This document shows, piece by piece, positions 26,780 to 35,411 of a DNA stretch of 64,000 nt; the stretch's first letter is position 1; each line of letters opens with the position of its first letter. The stretch lies in NCBI RefSeq assembly GCF_002734285.1, contig NZ_NSEA01000015.1, positions 273-64,272 on the forward strand, given 5' to 3'. The DNA is from Fredinandcohnia onubensis. GTDB taxonomy: Bacteria > Bacillota > Bacilli > Bacillales > Bacillaceae_L. The notes under the pieces were generated by a model that was given only the letters and a program-made list of their open reading frames with translations, made no database searches and was not told the origin of the DNA. The translations under genes were made by a program, and so were the position numbers.

Positions 26780-26809
26780 GTTATAATTTCTAATACATAA
26801 TTACAATAA
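26780..26809 (-). promoter_or_regulatory. Candidate hutU promoter
   Basis: On the minus strand TTATTG (26809-26804) and TATAAC (26785-26780) are separated by 18 bp. The LysR dyad lies immediately upstream of the -35, the usual arrangement for LysR-type activation. Confidence 0.45.
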
Positions 26810-26812
26810 GTC

Positions 26813-26829
26813 TATAGTTTATACCTATA
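26813..26829. promoter_or_regulatory. LysR-type operator, site 1 (hutU/LysR intergenic)
   Basis: TATAG-N7-CTATA, which contains a T-N11-A LysR box. It is 16 bp before the LysR start and next to the inferred hutU -35. The 20 bp on its left (AATACATAAT and neighbours) are shared with site 3 and partly with site 2. Confidence 0.6.
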
Positions 26830-26845
26830 GCAGAGGAGGGATCTT

Positions 26846-27733
26846 TTGAAATTACAGCGCTTACTATACTTCACTACGGTAATTGATTGTTCAACTTTCA
26901 CAGCTGCTGCACAAAAACTACATATTTCCCAGCCATCTTTAAGTACTTCTATTAAACAGCTAGAACAGGAATTGGGTTTCTTACTTTTGGATCGAAGCAA
27001 AGGAGAATTAAGATTAACAACTGAGGGGAAAATTCTTTATCATGAAGCAAAAAGATTAATCCTCCATTATGATCGCGTCTATGATGAAATGGTCCGCTTA
27101 AAAGACAACGGTCCACTAGAATTATCAATAGGAATCATAGAGTCTTCTAAATTTTGGGTTTCAAAGGTACTTACCGAATTCAAAACAGAATATCCAGATG
27201 TATTTATACGATTATTAGATCTCCCAAGTTTACAAGACGTTGAAAAATCCTTAGACAACTTCGAAATACATTTAGCAATAACCAACCAATATATAAATAC
27301 TAAATATATAGAGTCAATTCCTTTATATGATGAACGACTCGTTGCTCTTCTTCCACTTCAGCATTCTTTGGGGTATAAAAACTTTATTACGATATTAGAC
27401 TTAAAGGATGAAAACTTTATTATCTCTAAGGAAGGGTTTCAATCTCGTACGGATATTCTCAACTCTTTTAAAAAGGCAGGGATTAAACCGAAAATACAGT
27501 TTGAGATTGAGAGATTCGAAACCGCTTGTAACCTTGTCGAAGAAGGATTAGGAGTTACAGTAGCACCTGAGAACTACATAAAGTATATTAATAATCCTAA
27601 TTTTCATTTTAAAAGAATTCACGATGGACTTACCTCGAGAAAAGTTTACCTTGCGCTTGATAAAAATAGGTACCTGCCACCATTAGTGAATACATTTATA
27701 ACATTAGTCAAAAAATATTTTAACAAAGTATGA
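26846..27733 (+). CDS. LysR-type transcriptional regulator (probable hut/amino-acid regulon regulator)
   Basis: A 295-residue LTTR. Residues 1-60 form the winged helix-turn-helix (TFTAAAQKLHISQPSLSTSIKQLE), followed by a periplasmic-binding-like co-inducer domain. The start is TTG with GAGGAGGG ten bases upstream. It is transcribed divergently from hutU across a region with a T-N11-A dyad, the classical LTTR arrangement for autoregulation and activation of the neighbour. Bacillus hut operons are usually controlled by HutP, so LysR control would be different. The same dyad occurs at two other divergent promoters in the window. The inducer is unknown; histidine or urocanate are plausible. Confidence 0.88.
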   Translation: MKLQRLLYFTTVIDCSTFTAAAQKLHISQPSLSTSIKQLEQELGFLLLDRSKGELRLTTEGKILYHEAKRLILHYDRVYDEMVRLKDNGPLELSIGIIESSKFWVSKVLTEFKTEYPDVFIRLLDLPSLQDVEKSLDNFEIHLAITNQYINTKYIESIPLYDERLVALLPLQHSLGYKNFITILDLKDENFIISKEGFQSRTDILNSFKKAGIKPKIQFEIERFETACNLVEEGLGVTVAPENYIKYINNPNFHFKRIHDGLTSRKVYLALDKNRYLPPLVNTFITLVKKYFNKV

Positions 27734-27840
27734 ATTTATTTCTTTTATAAAAGAATAATTACAAAATAAAGGGCATTAAGATTTCATTTTACACAGTAAG
27801 ATGAGTAGTTCCATAACATGGGAAATTTAAAGCAAAAACT

Positions 27841-27870
27841 GAAGTGCCTGACAAATATATCAGGCACTTC
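27841..27870 (+). terminator. GTGCCTGA hairpin after the LysR gene
   Basis: A perfect 11-bp stem (GAAGTGCCTGA with TCAGGCACTTC), loop CAAATATA. Same stem as at 31992-32018 and related to 209-272. It may terminate the LysR transcript, although it stands about 108 bp downstream and lacks a strong T run. Confidence 0.5.
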
Positions 27871-27925
27871 ACTAAGAGGATAATCGCATACCAACTTAAA
27901 GTAATTTCGATTTTATTGAATATAC

Positions 27926-27980
27926 CCGAATACAAAAAAATGAACACACCCATCTATCTTGATGAGTGCATTCAATGGCG
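27926..27980 (+). pseudogene. Small remnant of an enolase-superfamily (NSAR-type) gene
   Basis: In frame on the plus strand, MNTPIYLDECIQ closely matches NTPICLDECIH of the intact racemase at 38076-39191, including the metal-binding Asp-Glu pair and 15 identical bases (GGATGAGTGCATTCA region, one mismatch at its first base). Only about 15 codons are recognisable, and the flanks do not align. Best explained as debris of a second racemase copy or of a local rearrangement. Confidence 0.4.
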
Positions 27981-28029
27981 GAGTGTTTCAGATTTCACGA
28001 ACAATTACCAATGGAAATCGTTCAATATT

Positions 28030-29211
28030 TCAAGAATTTAATAGTTCCATAGGAGCATTTAGTAAAACTTTCAATCCAAACTCTAACGACCTTTCGTCAA
28101 TATTGAATTTAGGATGATGAAGTGGATAAATATCCTCCTTATTAGATGGTGCAGATCCTATCCCAATAAAACACCCTGGAATTCTATTTAAATATGCTGA
28201 AAAATCCTCTCCCCCCATAAAATGGGGCATATCTATTATACAGTCGCTGCCTAAACTTTCTAAAAGCCCATTTTTTATTCTCGAGGTTACCTTTTCATTA
28301 TTATGTACAGCTCCATAACCAAGGGTATATTCTAGTTTATATTTCGCTGAATGTGCTTGCGTAATCCCTTTAACTATATTCTCCAAATATTTAGGTATAC
28401 TATTTCGTGTTTCTTCATCGAAACTTCTAACTCCCCCACCGATAGTGACTGTATCAGGGATAACATTCTTGGCAGATCCGCCATGAATTTCTGTGATGGA
28501 GATGACAGCTTGTTCAGTTGAACTAATTTTTCTCGAGACTATATACTGAATATTGCTAATTATCTCAGCACTAATAATAATCGGATCTATAGTTTGATTA
28601 GGCTCAGATGCATGGCCTCCTTTGCCAATTATCTTAATTTCAAATGTATCGGAATTTGCTGAAACATATCCGGGAGTGATAGCAATTTTTCCTGTTGGTA
28701 ACATCGGGAATAAATGAAGCCCGATTATTTCATCAACCCCATCAATTACCCCGACCTCAACTAACTCCTGGGCTCCCCCGGGAAACATTTCTTCAGAATG
28801 TTGAAAAATGAATCTTATTTCTCCGTTGATTTGATTTTGGAATTGGGAAAGAACTTTGGCTGCTCCCAGTAACATGGCTGTATGCCCATCATGACCACAT
28901 GCATGCATGACTCCTGTATTTGCTGATGCAAAAGGAACATCGCTTTCCTCATTTATTGGTAAAGCATCCATATCTGCTCGTAGTGCAAGGACTTTTCCTG
29001 GTCGATTACCGATTAATCGTGCCAAGACACTCGTTTTGGTTGGCCTAGTTACCTCCAAACTAGAAATGGACAAAAGGGTGTCGAACACAAATTGTGAAGT
29101 TTTTTCCTCCTGATACGATAGTTCAGGATTTTGGTGTAGGTATCTTCTCCACTTAACTACATCACTCTTAATAGATTCAATTTGTTCATTAATATCTTTT
29201 ATTTTTAGCAT
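28030..29211 (-). CDS. M20D amidohydrolase (N-acyl-L-amino acid amidohydrolase type)
   Basis: About 393 residues. Metal and catalytic motifs: ALRADMDALPI near residue 77, GVMHACGHDGHTAML near residue 102, FQHSEEMFPGG near residue 135, HLFP near residue 165 and a C-terminal HHPKF. The family splits N-acyl amino acids (IAA-amino acid, hippurate and N-acetyl or succinyl amino acids). The start is the ATG at 29211, with GGGAG nine bases upstream, not the ATG at 29226. It is divergent from the YfcC-type carrier across LysR-box site 2. I infer that it is the deacylase partner of the racemase pathway at 37248-39191. Substrate not established. Confidence 0.85.
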   Translation of the reverse strand: MLKIKDINEQIESIKSDVVKWRRYLHQNPELSYQEEKTSQFVFDTLLSISSLEVTRPTKTSVLARLIGNRPGKVLALRADMDALPINEESDVPFASANTGVMHACGHDGHTAMLLGAAKVLSQFQNQINGEIRFIFQHSEEMFPGGAQELVEVGVIDGVDEIIGLHLFPMLPTGKIAITPGYVSANSDTFEIKIIGKGGHASEPNQTIDPIIISAEIISNIQYIVSRKISSTEQAVISITEIHGGSAKNVIPDTVTIGGGVRSFDEETRNSIPKYLENIVKGITQAHSAKYKLEYTLGYGAVHNNEKVTSRIKNGLLESLGSDCIIDMPHFMGGEDFSAYLNRIPGCFIGIGSAPSNKEDIYPLHHPKFNIDERSLEFGLKVLLNAPMELLNS

Positions 29212-29377
29212 TTTTTTGTCTCCCATTTATATTTTTAAAAGATAAGAAATAACTATCATTCCTAACAAGTGATTATTTACCTCTTTCTAAATTACTTTCT
29301 AATTCTCTTGAATTAATAAAATTCTAATCTAATAATTTTTTCATTTTTGTAAATTTCAACTTTATAATCGCCTCCCT

Positions 29378-29394
29378 TATAGCTGAAAACTATA
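29378..29394. promoter_or_regulatory. LysR-type operator, site 2 (amidohydrolase/YfcC intergenic)
   Basis: TATAG-N7-CTATA, same spacing as sites 1 and 3. On the minus strand the flank (ATATATATTATTAATA) aligns without gaps to the flank of site 3, with about 21 of 25 positions shared including the half-site. Confidence 0.6.
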
Positions 29395-29518
29395 AAACTA
29401 TTAATAATATATATTTGTAAACGTGGTATATATTATTTAAAATTTTATTTAGTTATAATATTCTAATAAATAACAAACAAAGTAAACAGTTTAATTATTA
29501 CTTTGTTCAACAAAGAAT

Positions 29519-29532
29519 TGGAAACGCTGTCT
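29519..29532 (+). promoter_or_regulatory. cre-like site in the YfcC leader
   Basis: TGGAAACGCTGTCT matches the cre consensus at 12 of 14 positions. It lies about 150 bp upstream of the carrier gene and downstream of LysR-box site 2. Confidence 0.45.
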
Positions 29533-29559
29533 TTCACTTTAGAAATTAAAGGCATCACT

Positions 29560-29588
29560 AAGGAGGTATAAAATTGAAAATATATTAA
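29560..29588 (+). other. Micro-ORF with a strong ribosome site in the YfcC leader
   Basis: AAGGAGGT is followed at good spacing by TTG AAA ATA TAT TAA (29574-29588), a four-codon frame. The sequence after it has stops in all useful frames. It may be a leader peptide or the decayed start of a lost gene. The rest of 29212-29681 is very AT-rich and holds only the regulatory sites listed. Confidence 0.3.
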
Positions 29589-29681
29589 TAGCATAAGTAG
29601 TTTTATCGTCGGGCTCCTCGTCAATGCCAATATTATTTTTTGGTCATAATTGCGATATAAACAATGGAGGTTAAAAATTCA

Positions 29682-31109
29682 ATGGGTTTACCAGCGACTA
29701 CAAAAAGTGATTTGCAAGAAAAAAATATGAAACAAACTAAAGTACCTCATGTTTTTGTTATTTTAGTAATTATAGCGGTAATTGCATCCATTTCCACTTA
29801 TCTTATCCCCTCAGGCCAGTTTGACCGGGAGGTTGATGCAAATGGCAGGACTATTATTGTAAGCGGAACATATCAGGAGATTTCTGCAACACCAACAGGG
29901 TTTTTGGAGTTTTTTCAAGCAATCTTTCAAGGAATGTCTAATGGAGCAAACATAATATTTTTACTGTTTATTATCGGTGGAAGCTTTGGTATTTTACAAA
30001 AAACGAAAGCGTTAGATGGGTTGATTTCATATATTTTAGAAAAGTCGTCAGGGAAAGAAATTTATATCATCCCAATTTTTATTACTTTTTTTGCACTATG
30101 TGGTGCAACCTATGGGAGTGCTGAAGATAGTATCGTGTATATAGTCATATTACTTCCATTATTATTAAAAATGGGCTTTGATTCAATTGTTGCTGCATCT
30201 ATACCGCTATTGGGGACTGCTATTGGATATACAGGATCATTTTTAAATCCCTTTAATATTGGAGTTGCCCAAGGCATTGCAGAATTACCTCTCTTTTCAG
30301 GAATGGCAGTAAGAATTGTGTGTTTTCTTCTATTTTTAATTTTAGGTATAGGGTATATTATGCTCTATGCTAAAAAAATAAAAAAGGATCCCTCAAAGAG
30401 TTTAATGTATGATATTGATAAAAAAAGAGATATAAACTCTAGTCAACTACAAAAAGCCCATTTAACGAAGCAACATATCCTAATTTTAACAATTTTTGGA
30501 ATGATTCTAATTTCGATTGTTGTAGGTGTTAGTTCGCTAGGTTGGTATATAAAAGAAATTTCAGGACTCTTTTTGCTCATGGGGATATTAATAGGCATCA
30601 TTGCCAGAATGAATGCTAATAAAATTGCAGAATCCTTCACACAAGGTTGCAAGGACATGATGGAAGGAGCCTTGGCTGTCGGTTTTGCATATAGTATCGT
30701 TGTAATTTTTACAGAAAGCAATGTATTAGACACTATTATTTATGGATTATCTAGCACAGTTGAAAACTTGCCAAGTACGTTCGCTGCACTAGGAATGTAT
30801 GGTGTACAAGGTTTAATCAATTATATTGTAGCATCCGGAAGCGGTCAGGCAGCTTTAACAATGCCAATCCTTACTCCGTTGTCCGACTTAGTTGATGTAA
30901 GTCGACAAACCGCAGTACTTGCCTTTCAGTTTGGTGATGGAATATCCAATGCTTTTACTCCTACAGCCGGATGGTTAATAGCTGGATTAGCTCTCGCAGG
31001 TGTGCCTTGGTTAAAATGGGCAAAGTTTATCTTACCGTTAATTATCATGCAATACATATTAGGTGCCATCATTATTACTATCGTACATTTATTTGTATGG
31101 CCGGCATAA
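29682..31109 (+). CDS. YfcC-family carrier (AbgT/DcuC-like)
   Basis: About 475 residues with 12 or more membrane helices. FGILQKTKALDGLISYI near residue 100, GATYGSAEDSIVY near residue 140 and the C-terminal ASGSGQAALTMPILTPLSDL and FQFGDGISNAFTPTAGW segments identify the YfcC branch. These carriers are annotated variously for C4-dicarboxylates, basic amino acids or acylated compounds. The ATG at 29682 is chosen because GGAGG lies eleven bases before it; the upstream ATG at 29664 overlaps that ribosome site. Being divergent from an N-acyl amino acid amidohydrolase, it may import the amidohydrolase's substrate. Inference. Confidence 0.85.
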   Translation: MGLPATTKSDLQEKNMKQTKVPHVFVILVIIAVIASISTYLIPSGQFDREVDANGRTIIVSGTYQEISATPTGFLEFFQAIFQGMSNGANIIFLLFIIGGSFGILQKTKALDGLISYILEKSSGKEIYIIPIFITFFALCGATYGSAEDSIVYIVILLPLLLKMGFDSIVAASIPLLGTAIGYTGSFLNPFNIGVAQGIAELPLFSGMAVRIVCFLLFLILGIGYIMLYAKKIKKDPSKSLMYDIDKKRDINSSQLQKAHLTKQHILILTIFGMILISIVVGVSSLGWYIKEISGLFLLMGILIGIIARMNANKIAESFTQGCKDMMEGALAVGFAYSIVVIFTESNVLDTIIYGLSSTVENLPSTFAALGMYGVQGLINYIVASGSGQAALTMPILTPLSDLVDVSRQTAVLAFQFGDGISNAFTPTAGWLIAGLALAGVPWLKWAKFILPLIIMQYILGAIIITIVHLFVWPA

Positions 31110-31181
31110 TAGATTAAAGGAAGTTGAAATTGGATAGCACTATTTTATATTTTGGAAAGCTATGATGATAATTAGGATTAT

Positions 31182-31460
31182 GATGGTGTCAATAGTAGAA
31201 GATTAGCACCAAGATTGGTAGACATAGCTAATATTGGATTTTTAAATAATGGTGGTTCATGTAGAATTGGTTTTTCTAATGAAGAATAACAGGCAAAACA
31301 ACTTGTAAGCCAATGGATGAGGGATGCTGGACTTAAGGTTACAGAAGATGACGCGGGTAATGTCATTAGAAGTCTTGCTGGACTACAGGATGTTTTTGCA
31401 TTCAGTTAAGTCTGGCTCTCATCTCGAACCGTTCCCGACGGTGGTTATACCTGTCCCTCC
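31182..31460 (+). pseudogene. N-terminal fragment of an M20 carbamoylase/allantoate amidohydrolase (broken)
   Basis: Translation gives VNSRRLAPRLVDIANIGF, GGSCRIGFSNEE, an in-frame TAA, then QAKQLVSQWMRDAGLKV and DAGNVIRSLAGL. After frameshifts come SGSHLE and TVPDGG. These match in order the N-terminus of N-carbamoyl amino acid hydrolases (INxxRLxxxLxxLAxFG, TRLAFSxED, GNLIGRLxG, GSHLDTVPxGG). At least one stop codon and two frameshifts are present, and there is no start. Non-functional remnant directly after the YfcC-type carrier gene. Confidence 0.65.
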
Positions 31461-31686
31461 TCTTGAAAAGACGTATTGTCAAAACTTTTATATTAAATAG
31501 GTTATAAAATACCTTGATTGAGGGATTTTCGAGCAAAAAAATTGCCCTCCCCTGAATTTTAGGAAATAGTGAGGTTACCAGACCAAACACCAACCTAATA
31601 AGGAAGTGACAAGTTGTACCCCTAAATTATAACCTATTTATTAATTTTTATTAAGTACCAAGAACAGGTGCTAATTACTTTTCGAA

Positions 31687-31947
31687 TTATCTTTTTCTGG
31701 CAAACGAATCTTTTGCCTTTATATCTCTTTTAGCTTCTAAAAAAGTGCTGGCGGAAAGCCCATTCATACTAATTACCTTCCCAAAAGGCACTCCTTCCTT
31801 ATAACTTAATGAGGTTAAAAAAATTTTCTCAACATCATCCACCATCGTTTTACTACACGTAAAACCCATATTAAATCTTGCGCCTTCCTCATCAGTAAAA
31901 ATAGCAATTTCAAATGGTCTAGTTAGTTGGTAGTTTGTCTTATTTCA
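31687..31947 (-). pseudogene. Inverted middle fragment of the same carbamoylase family
   Basis: On the minus strand, in frame: NKTNYQLTRPFEIAIFTDEE and then GARFNMGFTCSKTM. FTDEEGxRF is the metal-binding signature of the M20 carbamoylase/allantoate amidohydrolase family, in the position following the GSHLDTVPxGG region found on the opposite strand at 31411-31460. The two fragments together suggest one ancestral gene split by an inversion. A stop codon (TGA) bounds it upstream, so it is not expressed as an intact enzyme. Confidence 0.6.
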
Positions 31948-31991
31948 AGCCTCCACAATTCATGGTCACAGAAAAAGAAAAACAATTGTAA

Positions 31992-32018
31992 AAGTGCCTG
32001 AAAAGTGTTCAGGCACTT
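31992..32018 (-). terminator. GTGCCTGA hairpin after livF
   Basis: A perfect 10-bp stem AAGTGCCTGA/TCAGGCACTT with loop AAAGTGT, 23 bp downstream of the livF stop in the minus direction. Same stem as 27841-27870. A T-rich tail (TTTTACAATTG) follows on the minus strand. Confidence 0.6.
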
Positions 32019-32040
32019 CATCTAATACTTAGAAAGTAAT

Positions 32041-32745
32041 TTATCCTCCAAGATAGGCTTTCTGGATTACGTCTTGTTCCAGTAAATTACGTGCAACATC
32101 GTGATATTTAATTTGTCCGTTTTCAATGATGTATGCTCTATCAGCAACCGATAATGCCTTTTTTGCATTTTGTTCAACCAATAAAATCGTTAATCCACGA
32201 CCTTTAATTTTCTTAATAGTTTCATATATATCTTTTACAACGATAGGCGCTAAACCCATTGACGGTTCATCGAGCATTAAAACTTTTGGTTTGGCCATTA
32301 ATGCTCTACCAATAGCTAACATTTGTTGTTCCCCACCACTCATTGTACCACCTAATTGTTTTTTTCTTTCTTCAAGCCTTGGGAATAATTCAAATATTTC
32401 TTCTAAATCCCTATTTATTACGCTACTAGTAACCTTTCTAGTATATGCACCAATCTGTAGGTTTTCTAGAACAGTTAATCTAGGGAAAATCCTTCTACCC
32501 TCAGGGACCATAACAATTCCTTTTTGTACAATCTGGTCCGGGTTTAATTTTTGAAGGTCTTCACCACTAAAAAATATTGTGCCGGATGATTTTATCAATC
32601 CAGAAATCGCATTTAAACATGATGATTTTCCGGCACCATTTGATCCCATTAATGTTACGATTTCTCCTTTATTTAATTCTATATTAAGATCTTTTACTGC
32701 GTGTATTTGGTTATAAAAGACATTAAGATTTTCTATTGATAGCAA
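32041..32745 (-). CDS. livF: Branched-chain-type amino acid ABC transporter ATPase LivF
   Basis: A 234-residue ATPase: Walker A GSNGAGKSS near residue 36, signature MSGGEQQMLAIGRAL near residue 135, Walker B VLMLDEPSMGLAP near residue 155, and LLVEQNAKKAL with the switch region just before. Length and NAxxAL pattern are those of LivF. Last gene of a five-gene operon; begins one base after livG ends. Confidence 0.95.
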   Translation of the reverse strand: MLSIENLNVFYNQIHAVKDLNIELNKGEIVTLMGSNGAGKSSCLNAISGLIKSSGTIFFSGEDLQKLNPDQIVQKGIVMVPEGRRIFPRLTVLENLQIGAYTRKVTSSVINRDLEEIFELFPRLEERKKQLGGTMSGGEQQMLAIGRALMAKPKVLMLDEPSMGLAPIVVKDIYETIKKIKGRGLTILLVEQNAKKALSVADRAYIIENGQIKYHDVARNLLEQDVIQKAYLGG

Positions 32746-33513
32746 TTAAATCACTTCCTCTTCTTCACTTCCAATGTAAGCTTTTACTACAGCACTATCG
32801 GAAGTAACTTTTTCAGGGGAACCATCGGCAATCTTCTCTCCGTGATTTAATACAGCCATATTGTCACACAATCTGACTAGCATGGGAACATTATGTTCAA
32901 TGATAATCACTGTTGTCCCATTGTCCCGTATTCTTTTTACTAATAAATTTATTTCTTCAACTTCCGTATCATTCATACCCGCACAAGGTTCATCTAATAA
33001 TAATAGTTTTGGCTCAGATACAAGTGCGCGGGCAATTTCTACCTTACGTTGATTTCCATAAGATAAATTACCTGCAAGTAAATCCATATATTCTTCTAAA
33101 CCAACCTCCAATAATGTTTGTTTTACTTTTTGTTCAACAAATTCCTCTTCCTTCCGTTGTGATTTAGAATTCACTATAGCGGAAATCAAACCCGATTTTG
33201 TCTTTCGAAACATTCCTATTTTTATATTTTCTGTTACAGTCTCATTACCTAGTAACCTTATATTTTGGAATGTCCTTGAAACACCTAATCTAGCTATTTG
33301 GAATGGCTTTAACTTTTGGATCATAGTATCTTCTAATACTATTTCTCCATTGTTAGGACTATAAATTCCTGTTAACATATTAAACAATGTTGTTTTACCT
33401 GCACCATTTGGTCCAATCAAACCAAAAATATCACCTTTTTGGATCTTCAGACTTACATTATTTATAGCTGTTAATCCACCAAAATACTTTGAAACATTTT
33501 TAACTTCCAACAT
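32746..33513 (-). CDS. livG: Branched-chain-type amino acid ABC transporter ATPase LivG
   Basis: About 255 residues: Walker A GPNGAGKTT near residue 36, the LivG-typical insert NIRLLGNETVTENIKIGM, signature LSYGNQRKVEIARAL and Walker B LLLLDEPCAGM. The ATG at 33513 is preferred, giving a 14-bp overlap with livM. Partner ATPase of LivF. Confidence 0.95.
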   Translation of the reverse strand: MLEVKNVSKYFGGLTAINNVSLKIQKGDIFGLIGPNGAGKTTLFNMLTGIYSPNNGEIVLEDTMIQKLKPFQIARLGVSRTFQNIRLLGNETVTENIKIGMFRKTKSGLISAIVNSKSQRKEEEFVEQKVKQTLLEVGLEEYMDLLAGNLSYGNQRKVEIARALVSEPKLLLLDEPCAGMNDTEVEEINLLVKRIRDNGTTVIIIEHNVPMLVRLCDNMAVLNHGEKIADGSPEKVTSDSAVVKAYIGSEEEEVI

Positions 33514-34450
33514 TCTGATCACCACTTTTCACAGCTGGTTTTGGATTTCTAGCTTTTATATTTTTTATGTCTATTAATCCTTTAGGACTATATCTCATAA
33601 CCAAAACCATGAGTAATCCATAAAGAATCATTTTATAATTATCAAGATAATTTAAATTCAACAAATTTCCTACATCAAATATATGAAATAGTTCTGGTAT
33701 CGTGTATAAAAGTGTTACGCCTAGTAAGGTTCCCCGTATACTACCCAAGCCACCTATAACTATCATACTTAAAATAGTTGCTGAAGTTGTAAATGTAAAA
33801 GAGTCAGCATTGATAAAATATATTTTATGAGCAAATAAGGCACCTGCAACTCCTGCAAAGGCTGCTCCAATAGCAAATGCTAACACTTTATAATACATGG
33901 TGTTGATTCCCATCGATTGGGCTACAGTTTCATCTTCTCTTATAGTCACCCAAGCTCTTCCAATTCTAGATCTAGTTATTTTTCTCATAATATAGATAAC
34001 AACGACTACTGCAATTACAACTAAAATAAGATATCCAATGTTCTCCACTTCTATCCCAAAAAGTGTGGGGGCAGGTATTGAATTTACTCCATACGCTCCT
34101 CCTGTTAATTGGGAGTTATTAAAAAATGAGTGTGCAACAAGGCCCAAGCCCAATGTTGTAATTGCAAGAAAATCATCGCTTAAACGTAAACTAGGTAGTC
34201 CTAATAGTGCCCCTAAAATAAAGGTTACAACAACAGCAATGAGGATGGATAACCAAACATTCACACTATAATTAGCAGATAAAATAGCTGATGTGTAAGC
34301 GCCAATTCCATAGAATGCTGCGTGTCCCAACGAAACTTGCCCTGCATACCCAGTTGTTAAATTCAATCCTAAGCCTAAAAGGATGTAGATTCCTAAAAAG
34401 ATTAAAATATCTACATAATATGGGTTAATGAAATCCAACAATGAAATCAC
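33500..34450 (-). CDS. livM: Branched-chain-type amino acid ABC transporter permease LivM
   Basis: A 316-residue membrane permease with about nine helices. LGLNLTTGYAGQVSLGHAAF near residues 26-45 and IVIGGLGSIRGTLLG near residue 245 are characteristic of LivM. Begins immediately after the livH stop. Confidence 0.95.
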   Translation of the reverse strand: MISLLDFINPYYVDILIFLGIYILLGLGLNLTTGYAGQVSLGHAAFYGIGAYTSAILSANYSVNVWLSILIAVVVTFILGALLGLPSLRLSDDFLAITTLGLGLVAHSFFNNSQLTGGAYGVNSIPAPTLFGIEVENIGYLILVVIAVVVVIYIMRKITRSRIGRAWVTIREDETVAQSMGINTMYYKVLAFAIGAAFAGVAGALFAHKIYFINADSFTFTTSATILSMIVIGGLGSIRGTLLGVTLLYTIPELFHIFDVGNLLNLNYLDNYKMILYGLLMVLVMRYSPKGLIDIKNIKARNPKPAVKSGDQNVGS

Positions 34451-35332
34451 CTACACTTTTTCTATATTCTTCCCGAATAATCCTGATGGTTTTATAAGTA
34501 AAATAACAACCAATAATATAAATGCGATGGCATTCGTATCAATAGGCATGCCTTCTAAATAGCCTGTACTTAATGCCTCTGCTATCCCCAATATTAATCC
34601 ACCTAAAACTGTTCCTGGTATGGAACCCAAACCACCTAACACAACAACACAGAACGCTTTTAATCCAGGAATATCTCCCATAGCTGGTGATAGTGAATTA
34701 TAATTTAACGCTGTAATTATGCCAGCTAAAGCGGCTAGCATGGAACCTAGCAGAAAAGTAACCATGACAATTCTATTAACATTTATACCCATTAGTGCAG
34801 CTGCTTTTCTATCCTGAGAAACTGCTTGAATAGCTATTCCCATTTTGGTGAAATTCAAGAACACGTAAAGCACAGCCAAAACAGAAAGACCGATTATGAT
34901 CATATAGAGTTTTATATTCGTTAATGTTGCAATTCCAAGAATATCAATACTGTGTACCTCAATATTCGTTTTGGGAAAGGCATGAGAATCAGAAGTAAAA
35001 ATAATTTGAAACAAATTTTGAAGTAAAATGGCTATTCCTACACCACTTATAAGTACCGTGATTGGATGTACATCTTTAAGGGGTCTATACGCATATTTTT
35101 CAATTCCTACACCAATCAGCCCAGAAACTACTAAGGCAAATACTAAAGCAGTGATAAAAGAAAGATTTAGATACAATATTCCTACCATAGCCGAAAATGC
35201 CCCAACCATATATATAACACCGTGGGCAAAGTGCAAAACTTTTAAAACTCCATATACCATTGTTAGCCCAAGCGCTATTAATACATATACAAAACCTAAT
35301 GCTATCCCATTAATTAACTGTTCTATTATCAA
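34451..35332 (-). CDS. livH: Branched-chain-type amino acid ABC transporter permease LivH
   Basis: A 293-residue permease with about eight helices. GIALGFVYVLIALGLTMVYG near residues 9-28 and VVLGGLGSIPGTVLGGLILG near residue 230 are LivH signatures. Second gene of the operon, 79 bp after livK. Confidence 0.95.
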   Translation of the reverse strand: MIIEQLINGIALGFVYVLIALGLTMVYGVLKVLHFAHGVIYMVGAFSAMVGILYLNLSFITALVFALVVSGLIGVGIEKYAYRPLKDVHPITVLISGVGIAILLQNLFQIIFTSDSHAFPKTNIEVHSIDILGIATLTNIKLYMIIIGLSVLAVLYVFLNFTKMGIAIQAVSQDRKAAALMGINVNRIVMVTFLLGSMLAALAGIITALNYNSLSPAMGDIPGLKAFCVVVLGGLGSIPGTVLGGLILGIAEALSTGYLEGMPIDTNAIAFILLVVILLIKPSGLFGKNIEKV

Positions 35333-35411
35333 GTCATTACACCCCTTTACTGTTAAAAGGGAAACAAGGGATACAATAATCTATTGAATCCCTCTCCTTC
35401 CACTTATATAA

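Noticed and set aside
26608-26845. HutP-type antitermination leader of the hut operon
   Set aside because: No terminator with spaced NAG triplets was recognised before hutU, and no hutP gene is present; LysR plus cre control fits better.
27844-28041. 65-codon plus-strand reading frame as a gene
   Set aside because: It begins inside the GTGCCTGA hairpin, lacks a ribosome site, and its only recognisable part is the short racemase remnant.
31402-31593. 63-codon minus-strand frame
   Set aside because: It overlaps the plus-strand carbamoylase remnant (SGSHLE/TVPDGG) and has no ribosome site or recognisable motif.
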